From: Ruminococcus sp. | GTDB taxonomy: Bacteria; Bacillota; Clostridia; Oscillospirales; Acutalibacteraceae | NCBI GenBank assembly: GCA_017473775.1 | Contig: JAFUJH010000079.1 | Location: 1 to 57,058 of the forward strand | DNA length: 57,058 nucleotides | Direction of reading: 5' to 3' | Position numbers and translations under genes: made by a program | In this document: positions 24,463-32,198 of the stretch, one piece after another | Numbering within the stretch: position 1 is the stretch's first letter | Layout: each line of letters starts with the position of its first letter | The notes under the pieces: model-generated | What the model saw: the letters and a program-made list of their open reading frames with translations, nothing else | What the model was told of the DNA's origin: nothing | Database searches by the model: none

Positions 24463-27023
24463 GATTATTAGCAGTTGACGGCAACAGTATACTTAACCGA
24501 GCATATTACGGAATCCGTCCCTTAACAACAAAGGACGGACAGTTTACTCACGCTATTTACGGATTTCTCACAATGCTTGAGAAGATAAAGGCAGATACCA
24601 CACCCGATTGTGTGGCGATTGCCTTTGACCTGCGTGCTCCTACATTCCGCCACAAGGCATACACAGGCTACAAGGCTACCAGAAAGGGTATGCCCGAGGA
24701 GTTGGCGTCTCAGGTGGAGCCTCTTAAAGAGCTGTTGACCCTTTTAGGCTATAAGCTTGTATCCTGCGAGGGCTACGAGGCTGACGATATACTGGGTACC
24801 TTCGCCAAGATTTGTGAGGAAGGCGGCAACGAGTGCATAATTGCTACAGGAGACCGCGACTCACTACAGCTTGTGTCAGACAAGGTGACAGTCCGCCTTG
24901 CATCCACCAAGCAGGGCAGTCCTACCGCTACCATTTATGATGCAGATAAGGTGATGGAGGAGTACGGAGTTGAGCCTGTGCGTCTGATTGATATTAAGGC
25001 ACTGCAGGGAGACAGCTCAGACAATATCCCCGGCGTATCAGGTATAGGCCCCAAGGGAGCCTGCGACCTTATCAGCAAGTTCGGAAGCCTTGACGGCGTG
25101 TACGAGAATATCGACTCAGCCGATATAAGGGAAACTGTCAGAAAGAAACTTCTGGCAGATAAAGAGAATGCATATCTCAGTCGTATGCTGGGTGAGATTT
25201 ACAGGGCTGTGCCCATTGATACAGATTTAGAAAACTACAAAGTAGTAATGATCGACCCGGAGGCTGCCGCAAGATATATGGCACGGCTTGAGCTTTTCAA
25301 GCTTATTGATAAATTCGGACTTCATCAGGTGACTATAACCGCAGTGGAGGATAGCACAGCGGCGGCTGTTGTTAATGCAAAGATTGTTGACAAAGCGGCA
25401 CAGCTTTCCAAAGGTATAAACCCCGTTGCGGATGTTGAGTTTTCAGGCGGTGAGTTTGTCCGTCTGTGTGTGTATACAGAGGATACTGTGTATGTAACCG
25501 ATAACGAGGATATTCTCTGCGATTATCTGTGCAGTGCTGATAAAAAAGCTTACTATGACAGCAAGCCTGTCTATGCCTATGCAGAGAAGAAGGGGCTTGA
25601 TATTCAGCTTGCAGAGTTTGATGTGTGCCTTGCGGCATATCTGCTCAATCCCTCCTCCTCAGATTATTCTCCTGAGCGGCTTTGTGCCGAGTACAGAGTG
25701 TCTGTACCTGAGGTTCAGGGTGAGTGTGAGGGCATAGACCCTTCGTTCTGTGCGTTGCCGGAGTTATCCGTGAGACTTCGTAAGGAAATAGCAGAGAAGA
25801 ATCAAAAACAGCTCCTTGATACTATCGAGCTTCCCCTTGCCAAGGTGCTGGCAAGAATGGAGAGCATCGGTTTTGCAGTAGACCGTCAGGGTATAGAACG
25901 ATACGGCGAGTATATCGGCGAACAGCTCAGAAGCTTTGAGCAGGAAATATACGACAGTGTGGGCTACGAGTTCAATATAAATTCCCCAAAACAGTTAGGC
26001 GTTGCCCTCTTTGAAAAGCTGGGACTCCCTGCTAAGAAAAAGACCAAGAGCGGATATTCCACCAATGCAGAGGTACTGGAGGGACTCAGAAGCTACCACC
26101 CTGTGGTGGGACTTATTCTTGAGTACAGAACCTACGCAAAGCTCAAGTCCACCTACTGCGACGGACTCACAAAGGTTATCGCAGAGGACGGCAGAATTCA
26201 CTCAAGCTTCAATCAGACAGAGACCCGTACAGGCAGAATCAGCTCCACAGAGCCCAATCTGCAGAATATTCCTGTGCGGACAGACCTTGGCAGAGAGCTG
26301 AGGAAGTTCTTTGTTGCCCGTGAGGGCTGTGTCCTTGTGGATGCGGATTATTCTCAGATAGAATTAAGAGTGCTGGCTGATATTGCAGGGGACGACAATA
26401 TGCGTAAAGCCTTCCTTGAAAATACAGATATCCACACAGTAACCGCCTCTGAGGTTTTCCGTATGCCTGTTGGTATGGTAACACCTGTTATGCGTAGCCG
26501 TGCCAAGGCGGTAAACTTCGGTATCGTTTACGGTATCGGTGCGTTTTCTCTTGCAAAGGATATCGGCGTTACCAATCGTGAGGCATCTGAATATATCAGG
26601 AACTACCTTGAGCATTACTCGGGTGTGGACTCATATATGAAGAATGTAATTGAGACCGCCAGAATCACAGGTTATGTGGAGACTGTGTTCGGACGCAGAC
26701 GCTACCTGCCTGAGCTTACTGCTACTAATCACATCACCCGTTCCTTCGGTGAGCGTGTAGCCCGTAATATGCCTATTCAGGGCACAGCGGCAGATATCAT
26801 CAAGATTGCAATGGTCCGTGTGGATGAGCGTCTCCGTGCCGAGGGTATGGAATCCCGACTTATCCTGCAGGTACACGACGAGCTCATTGTAGAAGCTCCT
26901 GTCCACGAGTCAATGCGTGCGGCAATGGTGCTTCAGGAAGAAATGGAGAATGCAGTAAAGCTGTCTGTTCCCTTGGTGGCAGAGGCATCAATGGGAGAGA
27001 CCTGGTATGATGCAAAATCCTGA
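24459..27023 (+). CDS. polA: DNA polymerase I
   Basis: This 854-residue enzyme fills gaps and removes primers. The N-terminal 5'-3' exonuclease is intact ('AVDGNSILNRA', 'YEADDILGT', 'TGDRDSLQL', 'SDNIPGVSGIG'). The middle 3'-5' exonuclease domain lacks its acidic DxE motif and is probably inactive, as in Bacillus PolA. The polymerase domain has motif A 'VDADYSQIELR' (D630), motif B 'RAKAVNFGIVYG' and motif C 'VHDE' (805-808). The start overlaps the alr stop by four bases, which implies translational coupling. Confidence 0.97.
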   Translation: MRLLAVDGNSILNRAYYGIRPLTTKDGQFTHAIYGFLTMLEKIKADTTPDCVAIAFDLRAPTFRHKAYTGYKATRKGMPEELASQVEPLKELLTLLGYKLVSCEGYEADDILGTFAKICEEGGNECIIATGDRDSLQLVSDKVTVRLASTKQGSPTATIYDADKVMEEYGVEPVRLIDIKALQGDSSDNIPGVSGIGPKGACDLISKFGSLDGVYENIDSADIRETVRKKLLADKENAYLSRMLGEIYRAVPIDTDLENYKVVMIDPEAAARYMARLELFKLIDKFGLHQVTITAVEDSTAAAVVNAKIVDKAAQLSKGINPVADVEFSGGEFVRLCVYTEDTVYVTDNEDILCDYLCSADKKAYYDSKPVYAYAEKKGLDIQLAEFDVCLAAYLLNPSSSDYSPERLCAEYRVSVPEVQGECEGIDPSFCALPELSVRLRKEIAEKNQKQLLDTIELPLAKVLARMESIGFAVDRQGIERYGEYIGEQLRSFEQEIYDSVGYEFNINSPKQLGVALFEKLGLPAKKKTKSGYSTNAEVLEGLRSYHPVVGLILEYRTYAKLKSTYCDGLTKVIAEDGRIHSSFNQTETRTGRISSTEPNLQNIPVRTDLGRELRKFFVAREGCVLVDADYSQIELRVLADIAGDDNMRKAFLENTDIHTVTASEVFRMPVGMVTPVMRSRAKAVNFGIVYGIGAFSLAKDIGVTNREASEYIRNYLEHYSGVDSYMKNVIETARITGYVETVFGRRRYLPELTATNHITRSFGERVARNMPIQGTAADIIKIAMVRVDERLRAEGMESRLILQVHDELIVEAPVHESMRAAMVLQEEMENAVKLSVPLVAEASMGETWYDAKS

Positions 27024-27038
27024 TGAGGTTTTGATTTA

Positions 27039-27479
27039 ATGAAGAAGATATTATTTGTCTGCACAGGCAACACCTGCCGAAGCCCCATGGCGCAGGGCTT
27101 GTTCAATCATATATGTGCTGAGAACAACCTGCCCTTTGCAGCAGAGTCTGCAGGGCTTTCTACCATAACGGGTCTGCCTGTGGCAGAGAATTCTAAGAAA
27201 GCTATGGCGAAAAAGGGGATAGATATATCCTCTCTTACCTCCACAGATATAGCCGATAAACGCCTTGAGGACTACTGCATCATAGCAGTTATGACAAGTG
27301 AGCACAGGGACATTCTGCGGTACTACGGAGTACCTGTTGACAGTATATATATCCTTTCGGAGGATAAGGGTGGCATATTTGACCCTTACGGGGGCTCTGA
27401 GGCACTTTATGAGTTATGCGAGAATGAGATTGAAGAAGCGGTAAAAACGCTTATAACGAAGCTCAGAGGGGAACTATGA
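27039..27479 (+). CDS. Low-molecular-weight protein tyrosine/arginine phosphatase
   Basis: This 146-residue protein has the LMW-PTP active-site loop CTGNTCRS (nucleophile C8, arginine R14) and the late 'DPYGG' general-acid aspartate. It resembles YwlE/YfkJ-type bacterial phosphatases and could act on phosphoarginine or phosphotyrosine. The CTGNT version of the loop, with threonine before the second cysteine, is the form seen in YwlE-like arginine phosphatases. It lies 15 bases after polA, and its stop overlaps the rimI start (ATGA). Confidence 0.92.
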   Translation: MKKILFVCTGNTCRSPMAQGLFNHICAENNLPFAAESAGLSTITGLPVAENSKKAMAKKGIDISSLTSTDIADKRLEDYCIIAVMTSEHRDILRYYGVPVDSIYILSEDKGGIFDPYGGSEALYELCENEIEEAVKTLITKLRGEL

Positions 27480-27913
27480 CCATACAAAGATTATCACAAG
27501 ACCACACCAAGGCAATCCATAGGGTGGAGGAGAGCTGTTTTCAGAGTCCTTGGAGCGAAAACACCATAGAAGCACTTTTGAAAAGCGATAACGCTCAGTG
27601 CTTCGGCTGTTTTGAGAATGATACCCTTGTGGGGTATATCGCCCTTGAGTGGGTGCTGGATGAAGGAAGCCTGACAAACCTTGCAGTACTTCCTTCTTAC
27701 CGTCGACGGGGCATAGCCGAGAAGCTGACAGAAGCTCTCTTGGAGGAAGCAATAAAAAAAGACCTGCAGTTTGTAACACTGGAGGTCAGAGTATCAAACA
27801 CTCCTGCTTCAAATCTCTACAGAAAAATGGGATTTGATGAAGTAGGTGTGCGCAAGGGTTATTACAGCAATCCCCGTGAGGACGCCCTACTTATGACAAA
27901 ATACCTGGCGTGA
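27476..27913 (+). CDS. rimI: Ribosomal-protein-alanine acetyltransferase RimI
   Basis: This 145-residue GNAT enzyme acetylates the N-terminal alanine of ribosomal protein S18 or similar targets. The acetyl-CoA loop 'YRRRGIAEKL' and the RimI-type ending 'ASNLYRKMGFDEVGVRKGYY' are clear. The start overlaps the phosphatase stop by four bases. It is the last gene of the alr operon. In many Clostridia rimI sits in a tsaB-rimI-tsaD cluster; here tsaD lies 9 kb upstream. Confidence 0.93.
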   Translation: MTIQRLSQDHTKAIHRVEESCFQSPWSENTIEALLKSDNAQCFGCFENDTLVGYIALEWVLDEGSLTNLAVLPSYRRRGIAEKLTEALLEEAIKKDLQFVTLEVRVSNTPASNLYRKMGFDEVGVRKGYYSNPREDALLMTKYLA

Positions 27914-28030
27914 CTGTCCTTCGGACATCACGCGGCGATATAAATTCCTTGCGGAATTTGCGATATGCACTAAAGCGCGCGATATACACAAGGCGCGATA
28001 TGTTTGCTACGCAAACGACACATTACAAAA
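27914..28030. repeat. GCGATAT repeat cluster with small palindromes
   Basis: The motif GCGATAT occurs four times between 27944 and 28003, each beside a short palindrome (GTCCTTCGGAC, ATTCCTTGCGGAAT, TTTGCTACGCAAA). It carries no gene and looks like an intergenic REP-type array. Confidence 0.55.
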
Positions 28031-28038
28031 ATAAAAAC

Positions 28039-28086
28039 AGAGCAAGAATAGAAGGTTCTTCACCTTTTACTCTTGCTCTTTCTTTT
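28039..28086. terminator. Terminator between rimI and the CofE-like gene
   Basis: AGAGCAAGA (28039-28047) pairs with TCTTGCTCT (28071-28079), followed by TTCTTTT on the plus strand. It serves the alr operon and may also serve the convergent gene. Confidence 0.65.
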
Positions 28087-28099
28087 ATAAGCCTATAAA

Positions 28100-29281
28100 T
28101 TATTCAGTTGCGTAGTTGTCAAAGTAACCCTGAATGAGAATTACAGGAGTACCTCTGTCGCCACTGCCGCTTGTCAGGTCACACAGTGAGCCCAGCAGGT
28201 CGGTGAGCTGTCTTGGGGTTGTACCCTGAGACTGCATATTGCCCACAAGGTCGTCGTCCTTAGCCTTAATCATCTTCTTCATAGCCTCTGCAAGCTCATC
28301 GCCTGAAAGGTCAGAGAAGTCGTTATCAGCAAAGTACTTCATCTTCAGCTCGTTGGGCTTGCCTGCAAGACCGGGTGTGTAAGCAGGGGATACCACAGGG
28401 TCAGCCAGCTCCCAGATACCGCCTACAGGGTCCTTGAAGCCGCCGTCGCCGTATACCATACACTCAAGCTTCTTGCCTGTAGCCTTGAACAATTCAGCCT
28501 GAAGCTTGTCTACAAACTCCTGACAGTCACGGGGGAAGAGCTTAACCTTGTCCTCTGTAGCCTTGTTGGAGCCCAAGAGTCCGTACTGAGGGTTGAAGCC
28601 TGAGCCGTTAACGCTCTCGGTGAGTATCTCGTCCATACGGTAAACCTTCTGAGCACCTGCAGCCTTCAGAAGTCGCTGTGTGCGGAAGCGTGTGTGGATG
28701 TCGCAGTTGAGGACATTCTTTGTATACTTGAGGATGTATCTGGGGTCGTTGGAGAAGATAATCTCGATGTTGTCGCCCAGACTCTTGTAGTATTCAATAT
28801 AGTCAACACCTGTGAAAGTGTGCTTTGTATCATAACCGAAAACAGCTCTGAATTCTTCTTCATTGAAGCTGTCTGAGTAGGGGTTGACACCCTTCTCGTC
28901 AATCTGGTCGTAGGTAATGAAGGAGTTGCCTACTTCGTCAGAAGGATAAGAAAGCTGAACATACAGCTTCTTGCAACCCTTTGCGATAGAACGCAGGAGT
29001 ATAGCAAAACGGTTACGGCTGAGAATGGGGAATACAATGCCCAGCTCTTCACCGCCGAATTTATTGCGGATATCTGTTGCGATCTGATCGGTGGTGGCGT
29101 AGTTACCCTGTGTACGGGCTACAACTGCCTCGGTAACACCGATGATGTTTCTGTCCTGAAGCTCAAATCCCTCACCCTTGGCGGCGTCGGTAACGCTCTT
29201 TACGATAGCGGCTACCAGGTCGTCACCCTGCTGGAAGATAGGGCAGATGATGCCTCTGGAGGTTACTCCTGTGTAATGCAT
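28100..29281 (-). CDS. CofE-like (coenzyme F420 gamma-glutamyl ligase family) protein
   Basis: This 393-residue protein resembles the coenzyme F420-0:L-glutamate ligase family by 'GIICPIFQQGDDL', 'IGVTEAVVARTQGN', 'VFPILSRNRFA' and 'MVYGDGGFKDP'. CofE adds glutamates to F420. Gut Clostridia generally lack F420, so this paralogue probably ligates glutamate or another amino acid to a different acid substrate. The start at 29281 follows AAAGG; the upstream 14 codons lack a site. It has its own promoter at 29327-29355. Confidence 0.7.
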   Translation of the reverse strand: MHYTGVTSRGIICPIFQQGDDLVAAIVKSVTDAAKGEGFELQDRNIIGVTEAVVARTQGNYATTDQIATDIRNKFGGEELGIVFPILSRNRFAILLRSIAKGCKKLYVQLSYPSDEVGNSFITYDQIDEKGVNPYSDSFNEEEFRAVFGYDTKHTFTGVDYIEYYKSLGDNIEIIFSNDPRYILKYTKNVLNCDIHTRFRTQRLLKAAGAQKVYRMDEILTESVNGSGFNPQYGLLGSNKATEDKVKLFPRDCQEFVDKLQAELFKATGKKLECMVYGDGGFKDPVGGIWELADPVVSPAYTPGLAGKPNELKMKYFADNDFSDLSGDELAEAMKKMIKAKDDDLVGNMQSQGTTPRQLTDLLGSLCDLTSGSGDRGTPVILIQGYFDNYATE

Positions 29282-29326
29282 AATAATCAACCTTTCACAA
29301 ATTAGAGTTTCTTTTGCGAACAACTT

Positions 29327-29355
29327 ATTTTACACCCAAGTTATTAATCTGTCAA
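29327..29355 (-). promoter_or_regulatory. Promoter of the CofE-like gene
   Basis: On the minus strand TTGACA (29355-29350), a 17-base spacer and TAAAAT (29332-29327) form a near-consensus promoter. Confidence 0.65.
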
Positions 29356-29394
29356 TAAATATGAGCATATTTTTGAGGATGTATTCAAATAAAT

Positions 29395-29432
29395 TTATTC
29401 CTCCTGTGGAGAATTTTTCACAGGAGGAATAA
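29395..29432 (-). terminator. Terminator of the O-antigen-ligase-like operon
   Basis: A 14-bp perfect stem (29395-29408 with 29419-29432, core CCTCCTGTG/CACAGGAGG) follows the minus-strand gene that ends at 29463. Confidence 0.75.
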
Positions 29433-29462
29433 TAATTATAAGTATTGTTCTTTTGGAGAAAA

Positions 29463-31109
29463 TCAGAAACCGTTGCTTGTAAGCTCGTAAGTTGAATTTG
29501 CACGCAGACGGGTAGACTCGTTAACTGCAATGAAGATAATAAACCAGGGAACATTCACAGGGTTTGCAATGTTGACTATATCCTGCACTGCATATGCAAG
29601 GATTACAAATGCACACACAAGTGACAGGGGATTGAGCTTTGAATTTTTAATACTGCTCACAACAGCAGAGCCGATAAACATCAGATATGCTGCAAGTCCG
29701 AATATACCCTGAGTAATAAGGTAGTTGATGTACACATTGTGAGCCGCATTGGTAGAGCCTTCGTTGAAAAGCTCAGACATCTCAGAGAAGTAAGGCTGGA
29801 ACATATAGTAGAAGGTCTCGGGACCTGCGCCGAACAGCTTCTGCCAGAAGTTCATATTGCTGTAAACCTCAAAGGAATTTATCCAGAAGTAGCCTCGGTG
29901 AGTACCCCAGTACTCGTTGAAGCGGAAGAATCTCAGCATTCCTGTCAGGGCAGTCTCTTTGTCAATAAAGGTGAAGTAAATCATAAGACCTGCAAAGCCT
30001 ACAGCGGCAAGGCATACTACAGCAAGTATTGTATAGAATACAATCTTGGAAAGCTCATCGGTAGCATCCTCGTTTTTGCGTTTGCTGTCATAGAACAATA
30101 TACCTGCAAAGATAGCAAATATAACAAGGATAACGAACACAGCGTTGTTGCTGATAAAGAACTCAGAGAAGCTGGAGTAGCCCTTGGAGTTACCCTTCAT
30201 AATAAGGTCGAACAGCCACAGCACCTTTGCACCCAGCATCATCACTGCAATGCCTGCACAGTATCTCATAAGCTTCTTACGGCTGCGGCTTACAACCACT
30301 GCCATAACTGCAAATGCGGCAAAGCAACCAAGGAAACCGCCGTCACTGGTGGCAACTATCAATCCCATAAACTGCAGTGCGGTGCTTACATATGCAACTA
30401 TACGCATAATCTTATCCTCAGTGGCTATAGCCATACCAAAGGAGAAGGGCAGAGCAACACAGATTAGTGCAGACAGGTAGTTTTTGTTGCCGATAGTAGA
30501 GGTGAAGTCGTTGATTACCGTGTCATAGCTTGAGGAGCCTTTGTAAGCCTCAAACATACCCAGCGGGTCTATGTAGTAATAATTGAGAATAGCCAGCACA
30601 CTCACAATTGTTATACCGCCAAAGATGCAGTAATAAACAACCTTTTTATCAAAGAAAAAGCGGGATATCATCATATATGCCCCAAGGAGCAGAAGTATAG
30701 TGATAAGTCCCATATTTCGTCCGTTGCTCACATTGCCGGAAAGTCCCATTAGACAATGACCAATCCTGCCGCTTGCAAGAGTAGAGATAAGTGTCACTCC
30801 TGCAAATGCAAAGAAGCCGATATCAGTAAGGCTGAGACTGAAGGGGTCCCGATGTGTATTGAGCTTTCTGTTATACTCGCTGTTACGGGTGAACAGATTA
30901 ACAAGGGATATGATACCCACTGCAACGCCGATAACTGCAGTGATAATCAGAAATGACCAGAACTTGTCACGCCTTGCGGCGGCATAGTAGTTTGACAGAA
31001 ACAAGGGGAAGAAGGTAAACAGCATCACCACATAAATATCTGTCAATGCGTGGCGCACAGTGAATCTGAGCCTGGGTTGGTTTGATTTAGCAGTTTTTTT
31101 AACAGCCAT
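29463..31109 (-). CDS. O-antigen ligase-like polymerase/ligase membrane protein
   Basis: This 548-residue protein has about 12-14 membrane segments and a large extracellular loop before 'GAGPETFYYMF' and 'AHNVYINYLITQGIFGL', the Wzy_C signature of the WaaL/Wzy family. Such proteins polymerise or ligate surface glycans, or in Gram-positives attach polysaccharide or teichuronic-type polymers. The start at 31109 follows AGAGGT. It lies 35 bases after a lipoprotein gene with which it is probably cotranscribed. The acceptor cannot be read from the sequence. Confidence 0.85.
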   Translation of the reverse strand: MAVKKTAKSNQPRLRFTVRHALTDIYVVMLFTFFPLFLSNYYAAARRDKFWSFLIITAVIGVAVGIISLVNLFTRNSEYNRKLNTHRDPFSLSLTDIGFFAFAGVTLISTLASGRIGHCLMGLSGNVSNGRNMGLITILLLLGAYMMISRFFFDKKVVYYCIFGGITIVSVLAILNYYYIDPLGMFEAYKGSSSYDTVINDFTSTIGNKNYLSALICVALPFSFGMAIATEDKIMRIVAYVSTALQFMGLIVATSDGGFLGCFAAFAVMAVVVSRSRKKLMRYCAGIAVMMLGAKVLWLFDLIMKGNSKGYSSFSEFFISNNAVFVILVIFAIFAGILFYDSKRKNEDATDELSKIVFYTILAVVCLAAVGFAGLMIYFTFIDKETALTGMLRFFRFNEYWGTHRGYFWINSFEVYSNMNFWQKLFGAGPETFYYMFQPYFSEMSELFNEGSTNAAHNVYINYLITQGIFGLAAYLMFIGSAVVSSIKNSKLNPLSLVCAFVILAYAVQDIVNIANPVNVPWFIIFIAVNESTRLRANSTYELTSNGF

Positions 31110-31144
31110 ATAATACCTCTTTTCAGTTCAGTATTTAAGCATTT

Positions 31145-31780
31145 TTACATCAGATGGCCGTAAAGCTCAGTCCTGTCTGCAAAGGCTATGTATACTTGCT
31201 GATTGTTATTCTCAAGAGAAATTGTACACTCATATGCCTTGTGACCTGATTTGTAAATCAGGTTGACAGATGTCACCTCTCCTTTGGGATAGAGTGAGTC
31301 AATGTCAACATGGGTGATACGGTCAAGCTCTGTTACAGTTGCAACTGAGTCCTCGCCAATGCCCAGCACAGGCAGATATACAGCGCTGTTGCTTGCGTTG
31401 ATTGCGGCGAAGGCATAGGATACTGTGTCTCTGAATGTGTTAGAGCCTCCCTGCAGATACAGAGCATCAGGCTCAGGCTTGGAGACTACAGTTGTGCCCT
31501 CAGGCTGTGTGAAGGATGCGGCACTGTACTGGTTGACAACCTCAACAGAGAACCAGCCCTCCACATCGTTATCACTGGGCATCTGCACAGGATTGCCGTG
31601 CTTGTCGTATATCTGTGTAGGATAGGTGGAGCTATTGCTGTCGGAGTTGCTTTCTCCGTTTGCACTGCCGCCGTTGCCCGTATTATTTGAGTTACCAGTG
31701 TTTGCACAGCCTGTCATAGCCATAACAAGAATTAAAGCCAAGACAATGAGTAAAGCACAGAATCGGGTTGATTTTTTCAT
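31145..31780 (-). CDS. Lipoprotein upstream of the O-antigen-ligase-like gene
   Basis: This 211-residue protein has a lipoprotein signal peptide ending in 'AMTGC' (cysteine near residue 25), then an Asn/Gly/Ser-rich linker of about 40 residues and a small beta-rich domain. I do not recognise the domain. The start at 31780 is set by GGAGG seven bases upstream. A dyad ACAGATTTCTGT at 31840-31851 lies in the likely promoter. Cotranscription with the ligase-like gene suggests a role in surface glycan assembly. Confidence 0.75.
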   Translation of the reverse strand: MKKSTRFCALLIVLALILVMAMTGCANTGNSNNTGNGGSANGESNSDSNSSTYPTQIYDKHGNPVQMPSDNDVEGWFSVEVVNQYSAASFTQPEGTTVVSKPEPDALYLQGGSNTFRDTVSYAFAAINASNSAVYLPVLGIGEDSVATVTELDRITHVDIDSLYPKGEVTSVNLIYKSGHKAYECTISLENNNQQVYIAFADRTELYGHLM

Positions 31781-31880
31781 AGTATTTCCTCCCTGTAGCA
31801 AAGGCTACTGTGATTTTTAGATATCACTTTAATAATATCACAGATTTCTGTATTAGTCCAGCATAAAGAAAAAACTTCAG

Positions 31881-31918
31881 AAAAAAGCAAAGCCCGATGT
31901 TTGTAACACCGGACTTTG
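31881..31918 (-). terminator. Terminator of the feo operon
   Basis: On the minus strand a 13-bp stem with G-U pairs (31918-31906 with 31900-31888) is followed by CTTTTTT at 31887-31881. Confidence 0.7.
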
Positions 31919-31959
31919 TGAGGTATGCTTTATGAATATGTAGAAAGGAATAGGTTAAT

Positions 31960-32181
31960 TTATTCAGGACTGTTGTCGCTGTGGCAACTGTCCTTTGAGG
32001 CACAGCCTGAGCATCCGCAGGAGCAGGCTGAAGCCTTTGATGAAGCACCACAGGTGCCGCTGTCGGGACAGCCGATGCACTTCTTGCCGCTTTTCTTAGC
32101 TTTGATAACATAGAAAACAGCCAGACCTACAATCAGCAGTATAACAGCAATGATGATAATATTTGTAATAATAGTTTCCAT
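31960..32181 (-). CDS. FeoB-associated Cys-rich membrane protein
   Basis: This 73-residue protein has one N-terminal membrane helix (residues 5-27) followed by a short basic stretch and ten cysteines in a Ser/Gly/Ala-rich tail ('CIGCPDSGTCG', 'CSCGCSGC'). This is the layout of the FeoB-associated Cys-rich proteins, thought to bind ferrous iron or sulfur near the FeoB pore. It lies 17 bases after feoB and is the last gene of the operon. Confidence 0.88.
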   Translation of the reverse strand: METIITNIIIIAVILLIVGLAVFYVIKAKKSGKKCIGCPDSGTCGASSKASACSCGCSGCASKDSCHSDNSPE

Positions 32182-32198
32182 AGTGAAAACCCTCTTGA

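Noticed and set aside
29739-30467. 242-residue open frame on the plus strand
   Set aside because: Antisense shadow of the O-antigen-ligase-like gene; its Cys/His-rich composition comes from reading membrane codons backwards.
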